A stretch of DNA of 64,000 nt from Leucobacter musarum subsp. musarum (GTDB taxonomy: Bacteria; Actinomycetota; Actinomycetes; Actinomycetales; Microbacteriaceae): contig NZ_JHBW01000066.1 in the NCBI RefSeq assembly GCF_001273845.1, forward strand, positions 1-64,000, read 5' to 3'. Both the position numbers and the translations under genes were made by a program. Shown here one piece after another: positions 42,725-52,105 of the stretch (the stretch's first letter is position 1; each line of letters opens with the position of its first letter). The notes under the pieces were generated by a model. It did no database searches. It saw nothing but the letters and a program-made list of their open reading frames with translations, and had not been told where the DNA came from.

Positions 42725-42863
42725 AGCGCGTGTCCTCACGACTCCTGCTTTCTGGCGTTGATGGGGCGTCGAGGCCTGCCAGGGTCGCGACTCACTGCGC
42801 CCATGCTACACACGCGGGCGAGGCTTCGCGCGCACCGTGCGAGGCGGGACGACGCGTGATACC

Positions 42864-42892
42864 GGGACAGAGCCGCTCGCTCCGGCTACTCT
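42864..42892 (+). promoter_or_regulatory. Promoter of the ArsR-type gene
   Basis: -35 GGGACA (42864-42869) and -10 TACTCT (42887-42892) with a 17-base spacer; the -10 box ends seven bases before the ATG at 42900, so the mRNA should be leaderless. Confidence 0.55.
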
Positions 42893-42899
42893 GGTGCCT

Positions 42900-43364
42900 A
42901 TGCCAGATATTTTCGGAGTCATCGCCGATGCGACGCGGCGCGACATTCTGCAGGCACTGCTCGAGAAGCACGCGCAGGACGCCGAGATGAGCGTGTCCGA
43001 GATCGTCGGGCAACTGGAGATCAGTCAGCCGACCGTGTCGAAGCATCTCAAGGTGCTGCGCGAGGCAGAGCTGGTTACGGTGCGCGAAGAGGGCCAGCAC
43101 CGGTTCTACTCGTTGGACCCCGAACCGCTCGAGATGGTTGAAGACTTCGTGATCCCGTTTCTCTCGGCCGGATTCGATACCGAGGTCACCGTCGAGTACC
43201 TCTCTGAAGACGGTGAGCGCGTGGCCGGTCCCGACGAGGCGGATGAATTCGGCGAAGTGCTGCCCGAAGAGGCGACGGCCGCGGCCGAGCGCATCGGTCG
43301 CGCTGCGGCTCGTGCCGAGCACCGGGTGAAAGAGCTCGTCGCGCGCTTCAAATTGCGCGGCTGA
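42900..43364 (+). CDS. ArsR-family winged-helix regulator
   Basis: A 154-residue regulator. The winged helix is at about residues 3-80 (ATRRDILQALLEKHAQDAE, then VSEIVGQLEISQPTVSKHLKVLREAEL). The metal-binding ELCVCDL motif of metal-sensing ArsR proteins is absent, so it is a non-metal member. An acidic middle and a helical C-terminus (AERIGRAAARAEHRVKELVARFK) complete it. It is 105 bases upstream of the bS22-like gene. Target unknown. Confidence 0.88.
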   Translation: MPDIFGVIADATRRDILQALLEKHAQDAEMSVSEIVGQLEISQPTVSKHLKVLREAELVTVREEGQHRFYSLDPEPLEMVEDFVIPFLSAGFDTEVTVEYLSEDGERVAGPDEADEFGEVLPEEATAAAERIGRAAARAEHRVKELVARFKLRG

Positions 43365-43469
43365 GACGTCGTTTCGTCGCTCGGTTCGCATCGAACGGCA
43401 TGAACGGCTAAGATCTATGTTTTATGGGCCCCGACTCCCAGCGGCCCGAGAGACGTTGTGAGGTTAATC

Positions 43470-43568
43470 GTGGGTTCAGTTATCAAGAAGCGTCGCAAGC
43501 GCATGTCGAAGAAGAAGCACCGTAAATTGCTTCGGAAGACGCGTCACCAGCGCCGCAACAAGAAGTAA
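43470..43568 (+). CDS. Tiny basic ribosomal protein (bS22/AURKAIP1-COX24 type)
   Basis: A 32-residue, extremely basic peptide: begins [17 protein letters not shown] and ends [11 protein letters not shown]. It matches the AURKAIP1/COX24-domain peptides of actinobacteria, known as bS22 in the mycobacterial 30S subunit. The GTG start at 43470 follows GAGG with a 6-base gap. It is short enough to be missed by automatic callers. Likely an essential-like component of the small ribosomal subunit. Confidence 0.9.
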   Translation: MGSVIKKRRKRMSKKKHRKLLRKTRHQRRNKK

Positions 43569-43715
43569 GCGACGCCGCCGCGAGACGGTGATTGCTGACA
43601 CACGCCGGGCCCGATGGGCTCGGCGTTTGTCGTATGTGCGGGGCTGTTATTGCCGCTGCTGCGCCGCGCCGCTGCTGTGCTGCCGCTGCCGCGCGCGGAT
43701 GGCGCCTGCCGATAC

Positions 43716-43790
43716 GGATAGGTGTCGATATCTGCGCGAACGGCACCGGCTTTCGCGCAGATTGTGACACCGATCGTGACACCGATCGGG
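43716..43790. repeat. Palindromic intergenic repeat, copy 3 (degenerate GGTGTC type)
   Basis: Inner arms ATCTGCGCGAA (43730-43740) and TTCGCGCAGAT (43752-43762) are perfect; the outer arms GATAGGTGTCG and TGACACCGATC are imperfect. The right outer motif TGACACCGATCG is present twice in tandem (43765-43787). It shares the GGTGTC/GACACC ends with the repeats near 14.8 and 56.7 kb. It lies in the 258-base gap between the bS22-like and glutaredoxin-like genes. Confidence 0.65.
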
Positions 43791-43826
43791 TGAGTACGGG
43801 CTCGGCGGTCGTAAACTGAACGCACC

Positions 43827-44120
43827 ATGTCTGCAGTGCGTCTCACCCTCATCGGCAAGCCCGGCTGTCACCTCTGCGACGACGCGCGTCAGGTGATCGA
43901 CGACGTGCGACGAAACCTCGCCAATGCGGGCGTCGAGACGAGGCTCGAGGAGCTCGACATCTTGCAAGACGCGGCGCTCGCGCGCAAGCACTCCGAGCAC
44001 ATCCCGGTCGTGCAGATCGAGGGGCGTCGGCATGCGACGTTGCGGGTTGATCCGGGTCGCCTGACCGCGGCCATCGAGAAATCCGCGCGCAACCCGCTGC
44101 GCGTTCTGCGCCGTTCATAA
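43827..44120 (+). CDS. Glutaredoxin-like protein
   Basis: A 97-residue thioredoxin-fold protein with the redox motif CHLC (KPGCHLCDDARQVID) and the cis-Pro region EHIPVVQIEGR. It belongs to the DUF836/glutaredoxin-like group common in actinobacteria. Probably a cytoplasmic thiol-disulfide reductase; partner unknown. It is followed by a Dabb protein gene. Confidence 0.88.
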   Translation: MSAVRLTLIGKPGCHLCDDARQVIDDVRRNLANAGVETRLEELDILQDAALARKHSEHIPVVQIEGRRHATLRVDPGRLTAAIEKSARNPLRVLRRS

Positions 44121-44186
44121 CCCGGCTTCGCAACCCGGTTCCGTACCCCAGCTTCGCCCCGCCCACCACAGTCACAAGGAGTACTC

Positions 44187-44489
44187 ATGACCCTGCGCCA
44201 TATCGTCAGCTGGAAGTTGTCGGGAGAGACCCGCGAAGAGCGCGATGCTCAGGCCGCTCAGGCGATCCCGGCCATCGAAGCACTCCGTGATCTCATTCCG
44301 ACCGTGCGGTCGCTCACGGTGCATCGCAATGAGCTGCACGACGGTACGAACTTCGATCTGACGCTTGTTTCCGAGTTCGATGACGCCGAGGGGCTCGCGG
44401 TCTACGCGACGCACCCCGAGCACCTGCCGGTGATCGACCTCGTGAAGGGCATGACCGTCGCTCGCGCGGCGACCGACTTCACGGTCTAG
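44187..44489 (+). CDS. Dabb (stress-responsive) family protein
   Basis: A 100-residue dimeric alpha/beta-barrel protein: MTLRHIVSWKLSGETREER, with the conserved His, LIPTVRSLTVHRNEL and the helix DAEGLAVYATHPEHLPVIDLVKGM. Start follows AAGGAG at 44176-44181. Same family as 3684-4004. Role unknown. Confidence 0.9.
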   Translation: MTLRHIVSWKLSGETREERDAQAAQAIPAIEALRDLIPTVRSLTVHRNELHDGTNFDLTLVSEFDDAEGLAVYATHPEHLPVIDLVKGMTVARAATDFTV

Positions 44490-44558
44490 CGCACGGCGGT
44501 GTCGGCGCACCGGCAATCGGCACCGGCACGTTCACGAGCCGATCGGCGGCCGACCGCG

Positions 44559-45692
44559 TCAGCGGTGGGCGCTCAGCCGGAAGAACTCCGGGGGCGCCTG
44601 CCGGCTCGACGCCGCATCGGCGAGCACCCTGCCGATGGCGGGCACGAACTTGAAGCCGTGGCCCGAGAACCCGGCGCCCACGGTGATCGGCCCGACGGTA
44701 TCGAGCACGAAGCGGCTCGACGCGGTCGACGTGTAGGTGCAGCTGATCTCGGCGGGCGTCTCGGGGTCGAGCCCCGGGAACCACTCGGCGACGTAGGCGC
44801 GCAGGGTGTCGCGCTGCGAATCGCTCGCGCGGAACCGTCGCGCGTCGGGGTCGACGATGTCGCCGACCGCGTGGAACCCGACTTTGACGCCCTCTCCCGG
44901 GCTTGGCATGCCGTAGACGGGGGCCGGGTACTCCGCGAGCAGCGAGTCGGGCAGCATGTGGTTGAACGACGGCCACACGAGCGCTGCCGAATGGGCGGCG
45001 AAGTGCGCCGGGTGCTCTTCGGTGACGGTGAGCGGCGGCAGTTCGATGACGCCGTCGAGCAGTGCGTGCGCCCAGGCTCCGGCGGTCACGGTGACCCGGT
45101 CGGCGGTCAGTTCGCGCACGCCGCCGGCCCCCTCGGTGCGCACGCGCGCACCCGAGCCGTCGGCGAACGGTGCGATGTCGAGCACGCGTTCGCCGCGCTC
45201 GACGATCGCACCGTGCCGGATCGCCCCGTCTTCGAGCGCCGCGAGCGCGCGGGCGGCGTGCACAATCCCCGCCTCGCGACTGTGCAGCACGTCGCCGGCG
45301 AAGCGCATGCCCGACCAGCGTTCGGCGGCGTCGCTCGCGCTCAGCAGCGACACCGCGGCACCCCGGGCGACGAGGGCGTCGTGCGCGGATGCCACGACGT
45401 GGTCGTCGCCGTGGGTGACGAGACCATGCAGCCCGAGTAACTGCTGCCCCGACTCGGCTTCGAGCCGGCGCCACAAGGTGACGGCTTCGTCGAAGAGGTC
45501 GAGGTACGCGGCTTCGTCGTAGGCGTTGTTCAGGTTGCGGGTCGAACCGTGCGACGCACCGCGAGTGTGGTGCGGCTCGAAGCGTTCGAGGAGGCGCACC
45601 TGGTGGCCGCGCGCGGCGAGATGCCAGGTCGTGGCGAGGCCCATGGCGCCACCGCCGATGACGAGGTGCTCGGTGTGCAGCGGAGCGCTCAC
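44559..45692 (-). CDS. FAD-dependent amine oxidase (MSOX/MTOX family)
   Basis: A 377-residue flavoprotein of the monomeric sarcosine oxidase/N-methyltryptophan oxidase family. The FAD fingerprint is TEHLVIGGGAMGLATTWHLAARGH, then GASHGSTRNL; the Cys that binds FAD covalently in the family fits CTYTSTASSRFV; GFSGHGFKFVPAIGRVLAD is the C-terminal signature. It oxidises a secondary or N-methyl amine, giving H2O2. The GTG start overlaps the SDR stop codon (GTGA). It is the last gene of an operon with an SDR and an FAD/NAD(P) protein that faces an ABC importer, so the substrate may be imported by it (inference). Confidence 0.88.
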   Translation of the reverse strand: MSAPLHTEHLVIGGGAMGLATTWHLAARGHQVRLLERFEPHHTRGASHGSTRNLNNAYDEAAYLDLFDEAVTLWRRLEAESGQQLLGLHGLVTHGDDHVVASAHDALVARGAAVSLLSASDAAERWSGMRFAGDVLHSREAGIVHAARALAALEDGAIRHGAIVERGERVLDIAPFADGSGARVRTEGAGGVRELTADRVTVTAGAWAHALLDGVIELPPLTVTEEHPAHFAAHSAALVWPSFNHMLPDSLLAEYPAPVYGMPSPGEGVKVGFHAVGDIVDPDARRFRASDSQRDTLRAYVAEWFPGLDPETPAEISCTYTSTASSRFVLDTVGPITVGAGFSGHGFKFVPAIGRVLADAASSRQAPPEFFRLSAHR

Positions 45693-46384
45693 AGGCGCGC
45701 GATTTCTTGGCGCGGGCGCACGGCGATATCGGTGAGCTGCACGTCGGCGGGGGCGTCGACGACGAAGCGCACGGTCTGGGCGACCGATTCGGGGCGAATG
45801 TACCGCTCGGGGGTGTACTTCTCGGCGGCGACCTGCCCGCGCAGCATCTCGGTGTCGGTCTGGCCGGGGGCCACGGTGACGACGCGCACGCGGTGCGGCT
45901 CTTCGTCGATGCGCAGCACGTCGGCCACGCCGCGCAGGGCGTGCTTCGTCGCGGTGTACACCGCGCTGCCGGGCACCGCGCGAGTGCTCGCACCCGAACC
46001 GATGAACACGACGGTGCCGGCTGCGGCGCGCAGCAGCGGCAGCGCGGCGCGCGTGATCACGGCGGGGCCGGTCACGTTGATGTCGAAGTGGCGTCCCCAA
46101 GCATCGGCGTCGGCGTCGGCGACGGAGAGATGCTCGCCGATAGCCGCGGCGTGCACCAGCACGTCGAGGCGATCGAGCTCGGCGATGCGCGCGGCGAACG
46201 CGTCGCCGTCGGTGACGTCGAGTTGCCACGCGGTCGCTCCGGTCTCGGCCGCAACGGCGTCGAGCCGCTCGGCGTTGCGGCCCACGGCGATGACCCGATG
46301 GGTGCGGGCGAGATCGCGAGCGATTTCGCGGCCCATGCCGCTCGATGCTCCGGTGACGATGGCGATGGGCAGCGATTCAGTCAT
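45689..46384 (-). CDS. Short-chain dehydrogenase/reductase (SDR)
   Basis: A 231-residue classical SDR. Cofactor loop TGASSGMGREIA, NxxA-like DVLVHAAAIGE, catalytic Ser in VVFIGSGAST and YxxxK in VYTATKHALRG. NADPH preference is suggested by the Arg after the second strand (VGRNAERL). It is coupled on both sides: it overlaps the FAD/NAD(P) gene by eight bases and the amine oxidase gene by four. Substrate unknown. Confidence 0.92.
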   Translation of the reverse strand: MTESLPIAIVTGASSGMGREIARDLARTHRVIAVGRNAERLDAVAAETGATAWQLDVTDGDAFAARIAELDRLDVLVHAAAIGEHLSVADADADAWGRHFDINVTGPAVITRAALPLLRAAAGTVVFIGSGASTRAVPGSAVYTATKHALRGVADVLRIDEEPHRVRVVTVAPGQTDTEMLRGQVAAEKYTPERYIRPESVAQTVRFVVDAPADVQLTDIAVRPRQEIARL

Positions 46385-48533
46385 GGTGGGCTCCTTCGAG
46401 AGGGCGGTCGGCGATGCCGGAGGCGTGGTGCTTCGAGCGTACCGATGCCGCGACGGCGATCAGGCTCGCGGCGACACGATCCGTCTCACGCAGCATCTGC
46501 GGGTCGGTGCCCGGCATCGGGCTGATGATGGTGTCGTGTAGCGCCTCGTCGACCGGAATACCGGCGATGTGCACCCGTGGATCGATCGCGCCGTCGGCGC
46601 CGCGCAGCCGCCCGGTTGCCGGGTCGAGATCGAATGCACCGGTGCGCCGGGGGCTGCCGTCACGAGCGCTGACCTCAAAGGCCCGCGCGCGGCCGGCGTC
46701 GAGCAGGCTCCGCGCGAGTGGGTCTGCGGTCTCCGAGAGGTCGTGGAAGTGCATCCAGGCGTCGATGAGGTGCGGGGCGGTCACGCGTGACGGGGTCACC
46801 ATCGGCGACTCCGATGCGAACCCGGCATCGGTGACGGAGAGGTTCGCGCGGGGGCCAGTCAGCTGCACAAGCCCGACGCGCATGAGTGCGAGCAGCTGCC
46901 GATTGCGGAACGCGGGCGGGCCCGAACCGGCCATGCCGCCGACGGCCTGCAGCATCGCGAATCCCGACGCCCGCGACTCCGCGTCAAAGCCGCCGAGCGC
47001 TCCGAGTCGATTCGCGACGCCGCGCGCGGAGCTCACCGACCACAACCCCGCCTTCATCGCGCTGTCGTGCCCGAGTTCGGCTTCGGCGAGATCTCGTGCG
47101 ACGCGCTCGGCGATCCAGTCGTTGTACGTCTCGCGATCGGCGAAGGGCCGGCGCACCGGATGCATTTCGCCCGCGAGATCGAAGCGGTCGCTCGGGTCGG
47201 GGATGACGCGGCCCATCGCGTCGGCGACGCTTGCCTCCACGGTATCGAGCGGGTGCGGGTCGTCGGCATTGCCGAGGTGCGGGGCGATGGCGTGCGCGAT
47301 GAGCGTCTCGAGTTCGCGCTCGTCGACGATGACCGCTGCAGGGCGCACACGACGCAGCGTGCGGGCGTGGTCGAAGTACGCGTCGGCGACGATGCGCGGC
47401 CAGAGTTGCCGGTCGAAGTCGATCGGCCGGGGGAGTGCCGACCAGTCGACGCCGGTGAGGAAGCGCTGCTCGGCGCGCGGCGGTAGCGACCCGTACAGCG
47501 TCTTCGCGCGGAACGGCACGCCGCGGCCCGAGGTGACGTGCATGACGGGCTCTTGCCCCGAGAAGCGGTAGCGCAGACCGCCGGGCTGATCCGGCGCCGC
47601 TTCGAATCTGCCTCCGCGACCGATCGTGAGCAGCGCCATGGTGTCGAAGAACCCCATGCCGAGCCCACGCACGATCACGTGCTCGCGCGCTCCGATCGCG
47701 CTGAGGTCTTGCTCGACCGGGCTGCCGGGGCGCACCCACGTGAGTTCGGGGCGAGACGCGAGAACGCTGCTGAGTTCGCGCTCGCCCGACGTCTCTGCGC
47801 GCGGCATCCACCCGGTGGCGAGCACGATGGCGTCGGCGGGCAGTTGCTCTCCGGTGTCGAGTCGCACCGCATCGCCGGAGACAGTGCCCGTGCCGAGATC
47901 CAGCCCGGCATCCTCGTCGACGCTCGCGATGCCGATCGCGCGGGCCCGGTGCTGCACCACCGTGACGCCGTCAGGGAGCTCGGCAACGGCGCGGTCGAAG
48001 CACCAGGTCAGGTACTCGCCGTAGAGGGCGCGGCTCGGGTGCGATTCGGGGCGCATGGCGAGCAGTTCGTCGCGGTACTCCTCGGCGAGACCCGGGCGGT
48101 GCGGGTACGTGCGAACGACGGCGCGGTGCGCATCGGGTATCGCCGCGATCCGGGTGGCCGGATCGCCGGGCGCATCGGCAGCGTCGGCGCCGGTGAGCGC
48201 GAGCACGCACCATTCGTAGAGCGTTGGCCCGGGTCGCACCGCACCGCGCACCGTGCTGCCGGGTTCGGTGAACAGGGTGACGGCGTCGGCGAGCGTGTTC
48301 ATGCAGAGTTCGCGGGTCTGATCGGTGCGCCAGATGCGCCCGGCGCCGCGCGGGGTGTCGTCGACGACGTGAATCTCGAGGCGGTGCGCGTGCAGGGGCG
48401 ATTGCGGGTCGCTCAGGTGCGCGCCGAGGCGTTCGAGCAGTGAGGCACCGCGCGGGCCGGCGCCGATGATGACAATGGAGCTCGGTGCGCTCGTGGGCGC
48501 TGTGGAGGGGGACTGCTGGGGAAGGTGATTCAT
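46377..48533 (-). CDS. FAD/NAD(P)-binding protein (NAD_binding_9 type)
   Basis: A large flavoprotein of about 718 residues. The N-terminal dinucleotide fold has SIVIIGAGPRGASLLERLG, as in the FAD-NAD(P)-binding (NAD_binding_9) group; ELCMNTLADAVTLF and IVLATGWMP are typical of it. The second half (from about 330) is without clear motifs. Such proteins are often encoded beside siderophore or amine catabolic genes. The ATG at 48533 is used; a GTG at 48548 would add five residues; neither has a clear Shine-Dalgarno. It is divergent from the ABC importer operon, with about 110 bases between them, partly AT-rich (ATAAGA repeats at 48569-48584). Confidence 0.85.
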   Translation of the reverse strand: MNHLPQQSPSTAPTSAPSSIVIIGAGPRGASLLERLGAHLSDPQSPLHAHRLEIHVVDDTPRGAGRIWRTDQTRELCMNTLADAVTLFTEPGSTVRGAVRPGPTLYEWCVLALTGADAADAPGDPATRIAAIPDAHRAVVRTYPHRPGLAEEYRDELLAMRPESHPSRALYGEYLTWCFDRAVAELPDGVTVVQHRARAIGIASVDEDAGLDLGTGTVSGDAVRLDTGEQLPADAIVLATGWMPRAETSGERELSSVLASRPELTWVRPGSPVEQDLSAIGAREHVIVRGLGMGFFDTMALLTIGRGGRFEAAPDQPGGLRYRFSGQEPVMHVTSGRGVPFRAKTLYGSLPPRAEQRFLTGVDWSALPRPIDFDRQLWPRIVADAYFDHARTLRRVRPAAVIVDERELETLIAHAIAPHLGNADDPHPLDTVEASVADAMGRVIPDPSDRFDLAGEMHPVRRPFADRETYNDWIAERVARDLAEAELGHDSAMKAGLWSVSSARGVANRLGALGGFDAESRASGFAMLQAVGGMAGSGPPAFRNRQLLALMRVGLVQLTGPRANLSVTDAGFASESPMVTPSRVTAPHLIDAWMHFHDLSETADPLARSLLDAGRARAFEVSARDGSPRRTGAFDLDPATGRLRGADGAIDPRVHIAGIPVDEALHDTIISPMPGTDPQMLRETDRVAASLIAVAASVRSKHHASGIADRPLEGAHHD

Positions 48534-48645
48534 GAAGTTCTGTGACACTCGGCTTCGTCTCTGGTTATAAGAATCATAAGATAAGTGGCATTGTCATTCG
48601 TGATGGCCGCCGACCCTCGGCCGGCCAGGATCTCAAAGGAGCCTC

Positions 48646-50289
48646 ATGAACAAGCGTCGGATCGCCTGGATCGCCGGCCTCGCTGTTGCCGCGATTGCGC
48701 TGACCGGATGCTCCGCGAGCGGTGGCTCCGGGAGCGGATCGGGCGAGGCGCAGGAGGGTGGCACGCTGAGCTACCTCGAGCCGCAGACCTGGAACACCCT
48801 GTACCCGCCGGCCGCGGGCTTTTACCCGAACGGCGGCATCATCAATCAGGTGACGGATCGCCTGCTCTGGCAGAACCCCGAGACCCTCGAGCTCGAGCCG
48901 TGGATCGCGACCGCGCTGCCCGAGGTCAACGCCGATGCGACGGAGTACACCTTCACGCTCCGCGACGACGTGACCTACTCGGACGGCACCCCGCTCGACG
49001 CCGAGAACGTGGTCAAGAACTTCGATCTCTACGGCAAGGGCGACACCGACCGGGCGCTCTCGATCTCTGAGGCGATCAACAACTACGACCACGGCGAGGT
49101 TGTTGACGACCACACCGTGAAGTTCGTCTTCTCGGCGCCCTCACCCGGTTTCGCGCAGGCGACTTCCACGATCAACTCGGGTCTGCTCGCCAACGCCACG
49201 CTCGATCGCACGAACGAGGAGTTCGGCCCCGGCAACGCGACCGACATCATCGGCAGTGGCCCGTTCGTCATCGCCGATGAGCAGATCGGCAAGGAGACCG
49301 ACCTCACGGTGCGTGAAGACTACGACTGGGCACCCGAGTCGCGCGAGCACCAGGGTCGTGCGCACCTCGACGGCGTGAACTTCATCGTCGCCGCCGAGTC
49401 GAGCGTGCGCGTCGGCACCGTGACCTCGGGCCAGGCCCAGGTCGCACGCCAGATTCCGGCGCCCGACGAGGCGCAGTTCGCCGGTGACAACCTGCAGCTC
49501 GTGCACGCCGCGACGAACGGTGTGAACAACAGCCTGAGCTTCCGCTTCTCGCACGCACCGTTGAACGACATCAAGGTGCGCCAGGCGATCATCGCGGGCA
49601 TCGATCGCCAGGCGATCGTCGACACGCTCTTCACCGAGAACTACCCGCTGGCCACCGGCATCCTCGCGAAGTCGGCGCTGGGCTACACCGATACGTCGAA
49701 GTTCTACGAGTACGATCCGGAGCAGGCCGAGAAGCTGCTCGACGAGGCCGGCTGGAAGGCGGGATCGGACGGGATCCGCGAGAAGGACGGCGAGCGACTC
49801 TCGATCACCTTCAACGAGGCGCTGCCGCAGCCGCGCTCGAAGGACGTCGTCACGCTCATTCAGGAGCAGCTCGCGAAGCTCGGCGTCGAGGTCAAGCTCT
49901 TCCCGGGCGACCAGGCTGCGCAAGATGAGGCCCGACTCAGCGCCGACGAGATCCAGGTCTACCACTCCATGGTCGGCCGCGCCGACTACGACGTGCTGAA
50001 GTCGCAGCTGTTCTCCACGAACCGCAACGCGCTGCTCAACCTCGACACTGCGACCGACACCATCGCCGATCCCGAGCTCGACGCCGATCTCGCCGAGATC
50101 GCCTCGGTGCCGACCTCCGATGAGCGCGCCGCCGCCTCCGCGAAGGCGCAGCAGCGTCTGGCCGAGCAGGCCTACGTGCTGCCCCTCTTCGAGGAGCCCC
50201 AGGTCTTCGGCCTGCTCTCGTCCGTGCAGGGCTTCAGCACCGAGTCCATCGGCCGGCCCTCGTTCTACGACGTGCAGCTCACCAAGTGA
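48646..50289 (+). CDS. Family 5 ABC substrate-binding lipoprotein (KPN_01854-like)
   Basis: A 547-residue lipoprotein with the lipobox LTGC (AIALTGCSA). The mature protein is a dipeptide/nickel-type binding protein with GGTLSYLEPQTWNTLYPP, GFYPNGGIINQVTDRLLWQNP, YTFTLRDDVTYSDGTPLDAENVV, FNEALPQPRSKDVVTLIQEQLAKLG and YVLPLFEEPQVFGLLSSV. This pattern is what I recall for the KPN_01854 family (TIGR04028), whose ligand is unknown. Start follows AAAGGAG. It is the first gene of a five-gene operon. Confidence 0.88.
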   Translation: MNKRRIAWIAGLAVAAIALTGCSASGGSGSGSGEAQEGGTLSYLEPQTWNTLYPPAAGFYPNGGIINQVTDRLLWQNPETLELEPWIATALPEVNADATEYTFTLRDDVTYSDGTPLDAENVVKNFDLYGKGDTDRALSISEAINNYDHGEVVDDHTVKFVFSAPSPGFAQATSTINSGLLANATLDRTNEEFGPGNATDIIGSGPFVIADEQIGKETDLTVREDYDWAPESREHQGRAHLDGVNFIVAAESSVRVGTVTSGQAQVARQIPAPDEAQFAGDNLQLVHAATNGVNNSLSFRFSHAPLNDIKVRQAIIAGIDRQAIVDTLFTENYPLATGILAKSALGYTDTSKFYEYDPEQAEKLLDEAGWKAGSDGIREKDGERLSITFNEALPQPRSKDVVTLIQEQLAKLGVEVKLFPGDQAAQDEARLSADEIQVYHSMVGRADYDVLKSQLFSTNRNALLNLDTATDTIADPELDADLAEIASVPTSDERAAASAKAQQRLAEQAYVLPLFEEPQVFGLLSSVQGFSTESIGRPSFYDVQLTK

Positions 50290-51248
50290 CGGGAGCGGCG
50301 CTGCTGCGGCGCGTGGGCCAGGCGATCCTGGTCCTCGCGCTCGCGTACACCGCCGCGTACATTCTGCTCGCGGCGCTTCCGGGCGACGCGGTCATGGCGC
50401 GGTTCGGCAACCCCGACCTGGGGCTCTCACCCGAGCAGCTCGCTGAGATCCGCGCCAGCTACGGTGTCGATCGACCGTTCTTCGTGCGGTTCTTCGACTC
50501 CGTCGGCGCGTTCCTCCGCGGTGACCTCGGGTACTCGGTGCAGAGCGGCGCAGCCGTCTCGACGCTGCTCGCCGAGGCACTGCCCTCGACGCTGACGCTC
50601 GCGGTTGTCGCGCTGGTGCTCGCCGTCTTCCTGGCCGTCGTCATCGCGTTCACCGCGAGCTACGGCGCGGGCACCTGGCTGCGCCGCATCTTCCGCAATC
50701 TGCCGCCGCTCTTCGTCTCGCTGCCGGTGTTCTGGATCGGCATCGTGCTCATCCAGATCTTCTCGTTTCAGCTCGGCCTCGTGCCCACGATCGGTGCGAC
50801 CGAACTGCAGTCACTGATCCTCCCCGCCATCACCCTGGCGTTTCCGATCGCGGCGCCCCTCGCTCAGGTGCTGCTGCGCAGCATCGACGAGGTGAGCGAG
50901 CAGCCCTTCGTGCAGGTGGTGCGCGCTCGGGGTGCGAGCACCTCGTGGCTGCTGTGGCGCAACGTCGCCCCGAACGCGCTGCTGCCCGCATTGACGATGG
51001 CCGGACTGCTGTTCGGCGAGCTCGTCGGTGGCGCCATCGTGACCGAGGCGGTGTTCGGCCGCGTCGGCATCGGCGCGCTCACCGCGCAGGCCGTCGCGAA
51101 TCGCGATACCCCGGTGCTGCTCGCCGTCGTGGTGATCGCGACCGTCGTCTACGTCACCATCAACCTCGTGGTCGATCTGCTGTACCCCGTGCTCGATGCG
51201 CGGCTGCGGCAGCGTACGGCCCGCAAGTCGGCAGGAGTGACGGCATGA
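50286..51248 (+). CDS. DppB-type ABC permease
   Basis: A 320-residue permease with six helices. The N-terminal helix is followed by an extracytoplasmic loop (DLGLSPEQLAEIRASYGVDRPFF) typical of DppB/OppB, and the coupling motif is RARGASTSWLLWRNVAPNALLPAL. The GTG start overlaps the binding-protein stop (GTGA). Confidence 0.93.
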   Translation: MTGAALLRRVGQAILVLALAYTAAYILLAALPGDAVMARFGNPDLGLSPEQLAEIRASYGVDRPFFVRFFDSVGAFLRGDLGYSVQSGAAVSTLLAEALPSTLTLAVVALVLAVFLAVVIAFTASYGAGTWLRRIFRNLPPLFVSLPVFWIGIVLIQIFSFQLGLVPTIGATELQSLILPAITLAFPIAAPLAQVLLRSIDEVSEQPFVQVVRARGASTSWLLWRNVAPNALLPALTMAGLLFGELVGGAIVTEAVFGRVGIGALTAQAVANRDTPVLLAVVVIATVVYVTINLVVDLLYPVLDARLRQRTARKSAGVTA

Positions 51249-52105
51249 CCGCCATCGACGTCTCGGCCGCTCGCGCAGTGCCGGGCGGCAAGCGCCCGTT
51301 CGCCTGGAAATCGCTGCTGCGCCCCGGCGTGCTCGTGCCGGCAATCGTGCTGCTCATCGCGCTCGCCTGGGCGGTCGCGCCCGGCCTGTTCACATCGGTG
51401 AGCCCAAACGAGAGCGTCGGTCTGTCGCTGCAGGCGCCGAGCGCCGAGCACTGGTTCGGCACCGACGCGACGGGCCGCGACCTCTACGCGCGCGTCGTCT
51501 ACGGTGCATCACAGTCGATCACGGCAGCCCTCATCGCCGTGCTCGTCGGCCTCGTCTTCGGGTCGCTGATCGGCGTCTCTGCTGGCGCGGTGGGCGGCTG
51601 GGTCGATGAGGCCCTGATGCGATTCGTCGATGTGCTGCTGGCGATCCCGACCCTGCTGCTCTCGCTCAGCGTCGTGATCTTGCTCGGCTTCGGCACGGCG
51701 AACGCGGCAATCGCCGTCGGTGTCACCTCGGTCGCGGTGTTCGCACGATTGTCGCGCTCGCAGGTCGTGAGCGTGCGCGCGAGCGAGTTCGTCGAGTCGG
51801 CGTACGGCTCGGGCGGCACGTTCTTCGGGGTGCTGTGGCGCCACATCCTGCCGAACTCGGTTACGGCCGTGATCGCACTCGCGGCGCTGCAGCTTGGCTC
51901 CGCGATTCTGCAGATCTCGACCCTCGGCTTCCTCGGCTACGGTGCACCGCCGCCCACCCCGGAGTGGGGCCTGCTCATCTCTGAAGGGCGCAACTACATC
52001 GCCACCTCGTGGTGGCTGACGACCCTGCCCGGTCTCGTCGTCGTGCTCGTCGTCATCGCGAGCAACCGACTCAGCCGCGCCATCAGCGAGGGAGGCAACG
52101 CATGA
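51245..52105 (+). CDS. DppC-type ABC permease
   Basis: A 286-residue permease. The segment APSAEHWFGTDATGRDLYARVVYGASQS is the hallmark of DppC/OppC; the coupling loop is RASEFVESAYGSGGTFFGVLWRHILPN. ATG overlaps the upstream stop as ATGA. It forms the membrane channel with the DppB-type partner. Confidence 0.94.
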   Translation: MTAIDVSAARAVPGGKRPFAWKSLLRPGVLVPAIVLLIALAWAVAPGLFTSVSPNESVGLSLQAPSAEHWFGTDATGRDLYARVVYGASQSITAALIAVLVGLVFGSLIGVSAGAVGGWVDEALMRFVDVLLAIPTLLLSLSVVILLGFGTANAAIAVGVTSVAVFARLSRSQVVSVRASEFVESAYGSGGTFFGVLWRHILPNSVTAVIALAALQLGSAILQISTLGFLGYGAPPPTPEWGLLISEGRNYIATSWWLTTLPGLVVVLVVIASNRLSRAISEGGNA

